From the NCBI RefSeq assembly GCF_000421405.1, contig NZ_ATWY01000019.1, positions 22,012 through 86,011 on the forward strand: a DNA stretch of 64,000 bases. The letters run 5' to 3'. Below, piece by piece: positions 57,352 through 64,000 of this stretch. Source of the stretch: Butyrivibrio sp. NC2007 (GTDB lineage Bacteria > Bacillota > Clostridia > Lachnospirales > Lachnospiraceae). The first letter of the stretch is position 1; every line of letters starts with the position of its first letter. Made by a program: the position numbers and the translations under genes. The notes beneath the pieces are model-generated. The model saw only the letters and a list, made by a program, of their open reading frames with translations, was not told where the DNA came from and ran no database searches.

Positions 57352-60300
57352 TCATTTCAAATTTATTATTGTTTCATCATCAAGCATATCCATAAGTTGC
57401 TTACGAATATTCTCAATAACAGCATCCACATCATCTTTGCTCTCAAGCTTACGCTGAGTTCCAATAAGATTGCCGACAGCAACACTCTTTACTTTTTTTG
57501 CTGGAACAACTGCCGGCTTAGAGTTAGGCTTATCTCCGCCATCATCCTTTTTAGCCGTCTCGATTTTTTCGTTATACTTCTTTGCGGCCTGATCCAAATA
57601 GTTATCTCTAATACGAGCAGATTCCTCACGAACGCCTATTATTGTTGAAACAAACTGACATGTTTCAACTTTTTCAGTCAGATTATCAAATGCCTGATCA
57701 ATATCAGCTGGAAGCTCAATCTCATATGTTTCAAATGATGTTTTTGCGGTCTTTCGATCATCATTTATTTGCGCAATTACTGGTTCAGCTTCTCTATTGA
57801 GCACCTCGCCCAGCGCAGACATAAATTTCTTGTTATCCTCACTAAGCTTATATATATCTCTATAAGGCTCTTCCATGTTGATGATTGAGAGCATCTCCAT
57901 CATCAATGACTTTGCGGCAGTCTCTTCGAGGTATGATTTATTATTTTCATAAAGATTTACATACTCGCATGACTTCTCAAATATTGACAGCTGATTTTTA
58001 AAGAAATCCGAAATAGTTCCTATTTCTTCTTTATAGTTCTTGAACTGCTCTGCCTCAGATACAAATGTCTCAAACAGCACTTTAGGTTCGTATATTTTCT
58101 TGATTCCCTTAAATGCCGTTAACCATCCCTGTACCTTTTTGTATCCTGGATACATCATCAATATCTTTCGTGCACTGTCAGCATCCTGCTTGAATGTATA
58201 TCCAAATGACTGGTATTTGCCATCCTTAGGATACTTATCATTAATATCTTCAATAGTATCCATCGCATTATCAATCGCTTTGTTGATCTCTTCTGCGAGC
58301 TTAGTATCAGTCGTATATTCAACGCTTCTAGAGAATGCGCTCTTAAGCACGTCCTTAACTGACTCTATGAGCTCATCACTAGTTTTCTCTTTTATCTTTA
58401 TCTTGAGAGACTCTTTGTAATCTCTCTTGGTAAAGTAATTTATGAGCTGAGGATCTGATAAAGCTACGTTTTTATTTGAGAGCTGAAGCACTATTTCTTC
58501 TGCAGCAAACAATTCTGCAACTATGCCAGCAATATCAAGTTCAGTCCATCCATATGGAATCTTTTGGAACTGCTCAATAATGCTTCTCATAGTAACAGGC
58601 ATCTTCTGCTCATTTTTTCTTTCCAGATACTTTACAACTTCTTCTATTGCGAGCTTGTTAGTTGTCGAATCATCAATGCTCATCTGACGGTTGCTGGTAT
58701 CCAGTCTGATTGCCAGATCTGATGCCTTTTGAACAGGGTTCTTTATATAAGTAAGCTTGGTATAAACACTATCAATAAGAACGCTAAATGCTTCATTGAC
58801 CTTATCCTTAGCCTTATCACTCTTCAGACCATTAAGATGTCCTGTCTTGGTATAAAAGTCCGCATCCTTTATTGCATCACTAATCATTTCAGCAACACGC
58901 TCACTCTTGCGACTAAACTCATCAGCCTTAAGTGATATGATTTTGCTCATTGAATCAGTCTTTGCTTTCCCAGACTTAACACGTATGAATTTTTCAAGCT
59001 TAAGCATTCTCTCAATTTCTTCAGCCATAAGCTTGTTATCTGCCATAGTTACTATTAAGCAGTTCTGGGTCTGTGCCATCATATGCATCTGCTGCTCAGA
59101 AAGCTTTTCTACAAAAGGAGTAAACAGATACATTGTCAGCTCACTTGTCTGCTGGCCTCTCGGGTTATTATCAATTATTTGATTATAAGAAGGCATAAAG
59201 TTCGCATTATACCTAATCTTTGTATCACAAATTCCGGTAAACACCTGCTTGCCGATATAATCAATAATCTCGCTAGGATCAAGATCCATTCTCTCAATTT
59301 CAATGTTGACCTGCTGCTCATCATTTGTAAGGAAGATATACTTATCATCATCTCTCTGTACAAGGTTCTCATCCATCAGGCGATACAATGATTTTTCTAT
59401 CTTTCCACGCAAAGCAATCTTATCTTCCTCAACATGAGAAACCATAAGAGATGTAAGATTATCTATATTTGTAGGCATATCATTATCCATGTCTTTAAGC
59501 ATGAATAACAGCTTCAGCACATCAAGATCAAGCGGTTTTTCCAGTGTTTCCTTTTTTGAAGCCCTTTCCATAACAACACGAATATCCTGCTCAAGGAAAG
59601 ATTCCATTGTGTTATAAAACTGGCTAAACGGAACAAATCTGTCAAGTTCGTCTCCGCTATATTCCATAGCTGCATCCTGAAACGCAGACAGTAATGAACG
59701 CTCACCACTTGACATGCTCTTTCCACTTGAACCTCTATTTCTTACAGAGTCATAGGAAGACTGCAGCAAATCAAACTGATATGGGAAAAAGGGATATATG
59801 TCAATAAAGTCCTCTTCACTCTTAAATTTAGGATATGTCGGTGCCCCTCCACCAAAGGAAACTTTTCCTTTTATTACTCCGCCTTTATCTTTATAAAGTG
59901 CTCTAAGCTTGTCTGTACCAGCTTCATTTTTAAGGAGTATTCTCTTCTTAATAACCTCATCTACATTAATTGATGACATAGATAATCTAACAGGGAATCT
60001 TCCAGTAACCTTAGAGAAGTCGTTTGCCTTAACATTCTTTGCAACAGTATCAATGGCCTGCTGGCTTGTTACTACTACCCATGCATGTCCATTACATTCT
60101 GTTCCAAGACACTGAACAATTGACTGCAGATTAAGAATCAGTTCACTGCTGTTTCCAATATACTGACCAACCTCATCAACCATGAATACAACATTATTAT
60201 TCTTGCCCTGCGCCTCTATATACTCTCTAACTCTAATGGCAAAATCTTCAACTGTCAGAGAATATTGATCAGCCTTGTTCTGATATAGATTTCTTGCTGA

Positions 60301-60960
60301 CTCTTCGGACATTCCAAGTACAGCTTTTGCTGTCTCAACAAAATTGTCCTCACCAAAGAAATCATCATTTCGGCCTTCTTCCCATGGAGTACCAGATATC
60401 TCCTCATATTTCTCTTTAAACTGCTCATAGTTTCCTTTTGCAACCATCTGACGTTCAAGATCTGCAAGCCAAGGCATGCTCTCAGAGAAGCCTTGCATTT
60501 CATTGAACTTTCTATTAAACACTTTAACAAGCATCTCCTGACTGTTTCTTGCATCAGCATCAGACGCCTGATCAATATCAAAAAGAATAACCTTAGTCTT
60601 GATATCTGTTGCAGCCTTCATATCCGCAAGAGTGAAATTGTCATCTATCTTACTTTCAAAATACTCAATGGGACGTTTTCCACCAATAACATCGTTCTGC
60701 AAAATATATGCCAACATCTTCATAAAGTGTGATTTACCACTTCCAAAGAATCCTGAAATCCAAACGCCAACGTCACCTCTGCCAGTATTAGAAGTTGTAA
60801 TGTAATACTTAAAAAATTCCTTCAGATGTTTTCCAACCTGCTGTGTAACAACAAACTCTTCCAACTCTTCCTGTCTTGACTTATCAGTTTCACCACCAAT
60901 CTCTACAACAGGATCAATGTGTCTATCAATCTTATTTTCAAAAATATCTTTTATAATCAT
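57352..60960 (-). CDS. brxC: BREX ATPase BrxC
   Basis: A 1202-residue protein. Walker A is GFFGSGKSH (70-78), within the BrxC-typical GVWISGFFGSGKSHFMKML. Walker B is VVFMVDEVGQYIG. The rest is a long helical region, with a Lys/Asp-rich linker near residue 1140. BrxC/PglY is required for defence and works with BrxB, PglX and PglZ. The ATG begins directly after the stop of brxB, so translation is coupled. Confidence 0.97.
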   Translation of the reverse strand: MIIKDIFENKIDRHIDPVVEIGGETDKSRQEELEEFVVTQQVGKHLKEFFKYYITTSNTGRGDVGVWISGFFGSGKSHFMKMLAYILQNDVIGGKRPIEYFESKIDDNFTLADMKAATDIKTKVILFDIDQASDADARNSQEMLVKVFNRKFNEMQGFSESMPWLADLERQMVAKGNYEQFKEKYEEISGTPWEEGRNDDFFGEDNFVETAKAVLGMSEESARNLYQNKADQYSLTVEDFAIRVREYIEAQGKNNNVVFMVDEVGQYIGNSSELILNLQSIVQCLGTECNGHAWVVVTSQQAIDTVAKNVKANDFSKVTGRFPVRLSMSSINVDEVIKKRILLKNEAGTDKLRALYKDKGGVIKGKVSFGGGAPTYPKFKSEEDFIDIYPFFPYQFDLLQSSYDSVRNRGSSGKSMSSGERSLLSAFQDAAMEYSGDELDRFVPFSQFYNTMESFLEQDIRVVMERASKKETLEKPLDLDVLKLLFMLKDMDNDMPTNIDNLTSLMVSHVEEDKIALRGKIEKSLYRLMDENLVQRDDDKYIFLTNDEQQVNIEIERMDLDPSEIIDYIGKQVFTGICDTKIRYNANFMPSYNQIIDNNPRGQQTSELTMYLFTPFVEKLSEQQMHMMAQTQNCLIVTMADNKLMAEEIERMLKLEKFIRVKSGKAKTDSMSKIISLKADEFSRKSERVAEMISDAIKDADFYTKTGHLNGLKSDKAKDKVNEAFSVLIDSVYTKLTYIKNPVQKASDLAIRLDTSNRQMSIDDSTTNKLAIEEVVKYLERKNEQKMPVTMRSIIEQFQKIPYGWTELDIAGIVAELFAAEEIVLQLSNKNVALSDPQLINYFTKRDYKESLKIKIKEKTSDELIESVKDVLKSAFSRSVEYTTDTKLAEEINKAIDNAMDTIEDINDKYPKDGKYQSFGYTFKQDADSARKILMMYPGYKKVQGWLTAFKGIKKIYEPKVLFETFVSEAEQFKNYKEEIGTISDFFKNQLSIFEKSCEYVNLYENNKSYLEETAAKSLMMEMLSIINMEEPYRDIYKLSEDNKKFMSALGEVLNREAEPVIAQINDDRKTAKTSFETYEIELPADIDQAFDNLTEKVETCQFVSTIIGVREESARIRDNYLDQAAKKYNEKIETAKKDDGGDKPNSKPAVVPAKKVKSVAVGNLIGTQRKLESKDDVDAVIENIRKQLMDMLDDETIINLK

Positions 60961-61545
60961 TTAGTTATCTCCTTCCAAAATCAGCTTAAATGCTTGGTAA
61001 TAATCTCTATCTATCTCACCAAATAATGAGAATTCATTATTGATATATGTTCCGGGATACATAACAATCAGTGGATTACGTTTTATCAATGGCCTTAGAT
61101 TGCTCAGCACTTTATGCGTCCTCACTATAGGATATACATTTCCTACACCGGTCAAAAAAATCACATCTTCTGGTTCTATTCCATCCCGGATTTTATCGAT
61201 ATACATGTTGATCTCTTTTTTTAACCCAAGTGTATTTTTTATTCCCTCAAATAGCTTGTCCGTTCCTTTACTCTCTTCAGCTTTTAATGCTTTTTCTAAA
61301 TACCCTTTCTCTTGAAGACACTCAAGAAGCAGCTTATACAGATCAATAACTTTAATATGTATGCCACAATTCTCTTTATTTATCTTGTCCTGAAGATTGA
61401 GAACATGTTCTCTTGCCATGCCCTCGTCCCTCGGATCATAGTCCAAAATATAGAATGGAATAATGTGCCCGCCTCGCACCTTTTCCAAAAATTCCTTGTC
61501 TTTTATTCTTGGCTCTATCAAATTTAATTTTTCAGCTGTTGTCAT
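60961..61545 (-). CDS. brxB: BREX protein BrxB (DUF1788)
   Basis: A 194-residue protein. RVRGGHIIPFYILDYDPRDE-type sequence near residues 23-42 and the C-terminal LRPLIKRNPLIVMYPGTYIN match BrxB/DUF1788. BrxB is a core scaffold protein in type 1 BREX. Its start overlaps the stop of brxA by four bases (ATGA), and brxC begins right after its stop. Confidence 0.96.
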   Translation of the reverse strand: MTTAEKLNLIEPRIKDKEFLEKVRGGHIIPFYILDYDPRDEGMAREHVLNLQDKINKENCGIHIKVIDLYKLLLECLQEKGYLEKALKAEESKGTDKLFEGIKNTLGLKKEINMYIDKIRDGIEPEDVIFLTGVGNVYPIVRTHKVLSNLRPLIKRNPLIVMYPGTYINNEFSLFGEIDRDYYQAFKLILEGDN

Positions 61546-62147
61546 ACTCTTATCCCCATAGCACGTAAATATATGTCACCATCAACAGTTTGAAGATTGG
61601 ACACTAAGTCCATATCCAACACAGGTACAAGAATCATATAGAAACTTCCCATATCTCTCATCATTCCAGCTTCAACTAATATGTTTCTGATTGCACCTTT
61701 GACTTTATCTTTATTGTCATCTTTCCATTTGGCGATCATCTCAACCTGCTGCGCTTTAACATCCATGAACTGATTTATATCCGCATCTGTAATCCGGTTT
61801 ATCATGAGCTCACTTTTTTCTCTGTACACCTCATTCATAAATTCATACACAAGTGGATTTGTCTTCATGATTGCATATACAGAAATAATATTTGCCAAAA
61901 AAATTGTGCCTTCTGCAATTCTGTTTAAAGTGAAATCATCAAGATATTTCATTCTCGTAACAATGCAGTCAGCCAATTCTTTGCGCCTTCGCTCAGTGTT
62001 CACTTGAAAAACATTATTATCTATCGACTCTTCGACAATAGCATCGTACGAAAGTCCCTGGGCATGCAGTTCGGCAGCTGTCTTCAGTTCCCGGCTCAGC
62101 AACCCTTTGTCCTTTATGTTCGAAGAATATTTTAATTTTCTTGGCAT
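61542..62147 (-). CDS. brxA: BREX protein BrxA (DUF1819)
   Basis: A 201-residue helical protein. It matches DUF1819: KDKGLLSRELKTAAELHAQG, then RRRKELADCIVTRMKYLDDF and a conserved VYEFMNEVYREK. BrxA is a small DNA-binding protein in type 1 BREX. GGAGGTGG lies just before the ATG. It is the first gene of the operon, with the promoter at 62175-62203. Confidence 0.96.
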   Translation of the reverse strand: MPRKLKYSSNIKDKGLLSRELKTAAELHAQGLSYDAIVEESIDNNVFQVNTERRRKELADCIVTRMKYLDDFTLNRIAEGTIFLANIISVYAIMKTNPLVYEFMNEVYREKSELMINRITDADINQFMDVKAQQVEMIAKWKDDNKDKVKGAIRNILVEAGMMRDMGSFYMILVPVLDMDLVSNLQTVDGDIYLRAMGIRV

Positions 62148-62174
62148 TATCCACCTCCATAAAAGTCCACATCC

Positions 62175-62203
62175 ATTTTATCATTTGGATAATGCACGGA
62201 CAA
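62175..62203 (-). promoter_or_regulatory. Sigma-A promoter of the BREX operon
   Basis: TTGTCC (62198-62203), 17-base spacer, TAAAAT (62175-62180) on the minus strand, about 30 bases from the brxA start. The three direct repeats at 62218-62248 lie just upstream of the -35. Confidence 0.7.
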
Positions 62204-62217
62204 CGAAATTTGAAATT

Positions 62218-62248
62218 TGACCGGGAATTGTCCGGGAATGACCGGGAA
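62218..62248. repeat. Three phased 10-bp direct repeats upstream of the BREX promoter
   Basis: TGACCGGGAA (62218-62227), TGTCCGGGAA (62229-62238) and TGACCGGGAA (62239-62248) lie one helical turn apart on the same face, 15 bases upstream of the -35. This layout fits an activator or co-repressor array. No known BREX regulator gene (WYL type) is seen nearby. Confidence 0.65.
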
Positions 62249-62267
62249 CGATTTTAGCCTGACTATC

Positions 62268-62453
62268 TCACATGTCATCAAGCTCGTCCTCAAATTCAAG
62301 CCAACCGAGCAATCTATCTTCTTCTCTTTCCCTGCGAAGTTCATCCTGGTGCCGCTCAAACTCTCTACGCTCTTTTTTGCTCATATTACTTGTAAGTTCC
62401 TTGTACTGCTTATCTGTTAATCTGACATCCTTATCTCTTTTTCCAAAGAACAT
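62268..62453 (-). CDS. Small charged protein upstream of BREX
   Basis: A 61-residue protein from ATG 62453 (GAGG eight bases upstream). It is very rich in Lys, Arg, Glu and Asp (KKERREFERHQDELRREREE) and probably one long helix. Its position between an 80-residue membrane gene and the BREX promoter could place it in the preceding transcript. No family is recognised. Confidence 0.55.
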   Translation of the reverse strand: MFFGKRDKDVRLTDKQYKELTSNMSKKERREFERHQDELRREREEDRLLGWLEFEDELDDM

Positions 62454-62463
62454 AATCTCGTCC

Positions 62464-62706
62464 TCACTTTCTTCGATCAATTTTATCCAATAGTTTCAGC
62501 TTCGTTTCCTGGCTGCTAATCTTATCGAGCAGCTGCTGGATCAATTCTTGTAATAGTACTGTTATCGTGAGCAAAATTGCCAATACTGTGGCCATAACTT
62601 TTAATATTATTCTTTTTATTTTTATCCGGTATTTTTCCTTATTCTTTAGATAATACCTTACAGCAACAATGATTATTGCCAATAGCAGTTCAAACATGAA
62701 TAGCAT
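62464..62706 (-). CDS. Small membrane protein
   Basis: An 80-residue protein with two hydrophobic stretches (about 4-17 and 36-58), a basic central loop (KNKEKYRIKIKRI) and a charged helical end (SSQETKLKLLDKIDRRK). GGTGGTGG precedes the ATG. It lies ten bases upstream of the charged 61-residue gene. The function is unknown. Confidence 0.5.
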   Translation of the reverse strand: MLFMFELLLAIIIVAVRYYLKNKEKYRIKIKRIILKVMATVLAILLTITVLLQELIQQLLDKISSQETKLKLLDKIDRRK

Positions 62707-62781
62707 TTGACCACCACCTTCCTAAAAGGGCACAAGACGGGAAATGATATATGATCATCCCCCGCCCCAACAATAAATCTA

Positions 62782-63324
62782 TTAATCTATATCCCCATAC
62801 CATCCAGGAAGCGTATAGCCATCCTCTCCTTCTGGAAGTCCTATAACGTGAAGCTCATCTGCTGAGTACACCCAGCCTTTTCCGGATCCTGAATAACCGG
62901 ATGAATAAGTGCCATCTACATCCCCATAGTAGCCTGGCTTGGTATATCCGTTAGAACCTTCAGGTAATCCAATAACATGTAACTCGTCAGCCGAGTAGAC
63001 CCAGCCTTTACCTGAAGTGGTTGCACCGGAACTTCCTCCTGCATAGCTACCTGAACCGCTACCGCTTGTAGATTTATGATTGGGCACTCTTCCCTCGCCA
63101 TACTTACCGGCAGCTTTGATTACCTCCGGGGTGAGATTTCCATCCGCCTCAAGTTCATCTAACCATTTCTCTGTAAACTCTTTTTCCTGCTGCTCTCTCT
63201 TGGCCTTCATCTTTTCGTAATGAGCCTGGAGATCAAAACCGGATGCATTGACTGTTATACTGGAGAATCCGACCATCAATCCGACTGCTGCTATTGTTGT
63301 AAGAACTATAACCATCTTTTTCAT
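62782..63324 (-). CDS. Secreted protein with two C-terminal repeats
   Basis: A 180-residue protein from ATG 63324 (AGGTGG upstream). A signal peptide (VIVLTTIAAVGLMVGF) is followed by a charged helix (YEKMKAKREQQEKEF), a Gly/Ser linker, and two copies of GKGWVYSADELHVIGLPEG with PGxYGD ends. The repeats probably form small surface domains. Nothing else near the BREX set resembles it. The function is unknown. Confidence 0.7.
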   Translation of the reverse strand: MKKMVIVLTTIAAVGLMVGFSSITVNASGFDLQAHYEKMKAKREQQEKEFTEKWLDELEADGNLTPEVIKAAGKYGEGRVPNHKSTSGSGSGSYAGGSSGATTSGKGWVYSADELHVIGLPEGSNGYTKPGYYGDVDGTYSSGYSGSGKGWVYSADELHVIGLPEGEDGYTLPGWYGDID

Positions 63325-63374
63325 AAAACCACCTATACCTTTCATGTAAACTGGATGCTCCCCAACAAACTTTT

Positions 63375-63494
63375 TCAATCAAGCTCTCCGTCTCTCCTGC
63401 AGAAATCATAGAACTCACAGGTCACGCAGAAGTGTTTGCAGAACTTGTTATTCCTATGCATACATTTCTTTATCCAGTAAATCAGTCGCCCCAT
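63375..63494 (-). CDS. 39-residue Cys-rich protein
   Basis: A very short gene. ATG 63494 has AGGAGG five bases upstream. The protein has Cys at CMHRNNKFCKHFCVTCEFYD and a final FCRRDGELD, five Cys in 39 residues, probably a small metal-binding knuckle. A longer open frame to 63632 has no ribosome binding site. From 63495 to 63827 there is no gene other than the promoter region described. Confidence 0.55.
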   Translation of the reverse strand: MGRLIYWIKKCMHRNNKFCKHFCVTCEFYDFCRRDGELD

Positions 63495-63722
63495 ATATGC
63501 CTCCTCATAAAATGATTGCAAGCAAAACTCCAAAAGTAATTTATCTGTATTGGTCTCCTTTATGGTTAGCTTTATGGTTACAGTATGAACTTTTTGGAGT
63601 CCCATAAAAATGCCAACTAGATGATGCGGCAACCAAGGAGTTACTATTCACAGCCTATCTGCATTCCGGACTCATTTTTTCACCACAAGGAAAATACATA
63701 ACCATTAATTCACCACAGCATC

Positions 63723-63764
63723 AAATGCCAAAAACCTAGATTTTTCCTATGCTTTTTGGCATTT
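63723..63764. repeat. 12-bp inverted repeat upstream of the transposase
   Basis: AAATGCCAAAAA (63723-63734) and TTTTTGGCATTT (63753-63764) form a stem with an 18-base loop. It may be a terminator that shields the transposase from read-in, or part of the IS end. Confidence 0.5.
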
Positions 63765-63769
63765 TTCTA

Positions 63770-63814
63770 TTGTGTTAAATATCGTCATGTGTTATACTAT
63801 ATACATGACGATAT
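63770..63814 (+). promoter_or_regulatory. Transposase promoter with a 12-bp inverted repeat
   Basis: TTGTGT (63770-63775), 17-base spacer, TATACT (63793-63798). The arms ATATCGTCATGT (63779-63790) and ACATGACGATAT (63803-63814) enclose the -10, a likely repressor site. AGGAGG (63815-63820) follows. Confidence 0.65.
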
Positions 63815-63827
63815 AGGAGGTGAAATC

Positions 63828-64000
63828 ATGTCTATAATTCATCAAAAAGATAAAAGATCCGGAATCACGTATGTCTATGAATGCAAATCTTTTTGGGACA
63901 AAGAAAAGAAACAATCCCGGTCAAAGAGAACTCTTATAGGCAGGCTAAACGAAGAAACAGGGGAAATTATTCCAACCGACGGTCGCGGAAAAAAACGAAG
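63828..64000 (+). CDS. IS transposase, IS1634-like (3' end outside window)
   Basis: The first 57 residues are visible. SIIHQKDKRSGITYVYECKS, then RTLIGRLNEETGEIIPTDGR, is the N-terminal DNA-binding region found at the start of IS1634/IS4-type transposases in Clostridia. AGGAGG lies seven bases before the ATG. The element continues beyond 64000. It lies outside the BREX set and may mark the edge of the accessory region. Confidence 0.75.
   Translation, partial: MSIIHQKDKRSGITYVYECKSFWDKEKKQSRSKRTLIGRLNEETGEIIPTDGRGKKR

Overview
The window looks like chromosome from a low-GC Gram-positive bacterium of the Lachnospiraceae (Butyrivibrio/Pseudobutyrivibrio-like). This is inferred from AGGAGG-type ribosome binding sites, sigma-A style promoters, a CIRCE heat-shock operator, many short clostridial-type proteins, a cytosolic serpin, ADP-ribose enzymes and a c-di-GMP-I riboswitch. 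No rRNA, tRNA or CRISPR array was seen. Nearly all genes lie on the minus strand. A truncated XRE regulator sits at the left edge and the start of an IS transposase at the right edge.

Positions 1-12150 hold small regulators, envelope proteins, a divergent HTH gene and Ser/Thr kinase pair flanked by two copies of a 28-bp hairpin element, a membrane c-di-GMP phosphodiesterase with a degenerate GGDEF domain, a rhomboid protease and an HD-domain protein. Positions 12240-12901 hold an Hsp20 gene whose promoter lies inside a perfect CIRCE element. Positions 13560-17260 hold two coupled genes: a 739-residue membrane protein built from two homologous halves, and a 490-residue protein with a PD-(D/E)XK-like motif. 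From 17420 to 23270 come a Mor-like regulator, a serpin, a DEDDh exonuclease behind a c-di-GMP-I riboswitch and terminator, and a run of small housekeeping-type genes. From 23400 to 27126 comes an ADP-ribose cluster: ADP-ribosylglycohydrolase, VWA protein, macro domain fused to an HTH, and a secreted nuclease.

Positions 29114-36938 form one tight ten-gene operon. It contains two HIRAN genes, two J-domain coiled-coil proteins, a TerB-like protein, a SpoVK/CbbX-type AAA+ ATPase with an N-terminal TerB-like domain, an ATP-grasp enzyme and small unknown proteins. I do not recognise this set as a named system; it is the strongest candidate for an undescribed stress or defence module.

Positions 37054-62147 are a defence island read leftward from a promoter at 62175-62203 that has three phased 10-bp repeats just upstream. 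It begins with a complete type 1 BREX set in canonical order (brxA, brxB, brxC, pglX, pglZ, brxL). The methyltransferase gene pglX is cleanly divided into a catalytic half and a specificity half, with a stop-then-start junction and a separate ribosome binding site. Downstream of brxL come a DUF3644 protein, a GIY-YIG/DUF4357 protein and a 1058-residue UPF1-like helicase. A terminator and promoter follow, then an AddA/AddB-like pair, a 56-residue acidic protein and a small UvrD-like helicase. These seven genes are not part of canonical BREX and may be an accessory DNA-processing module.
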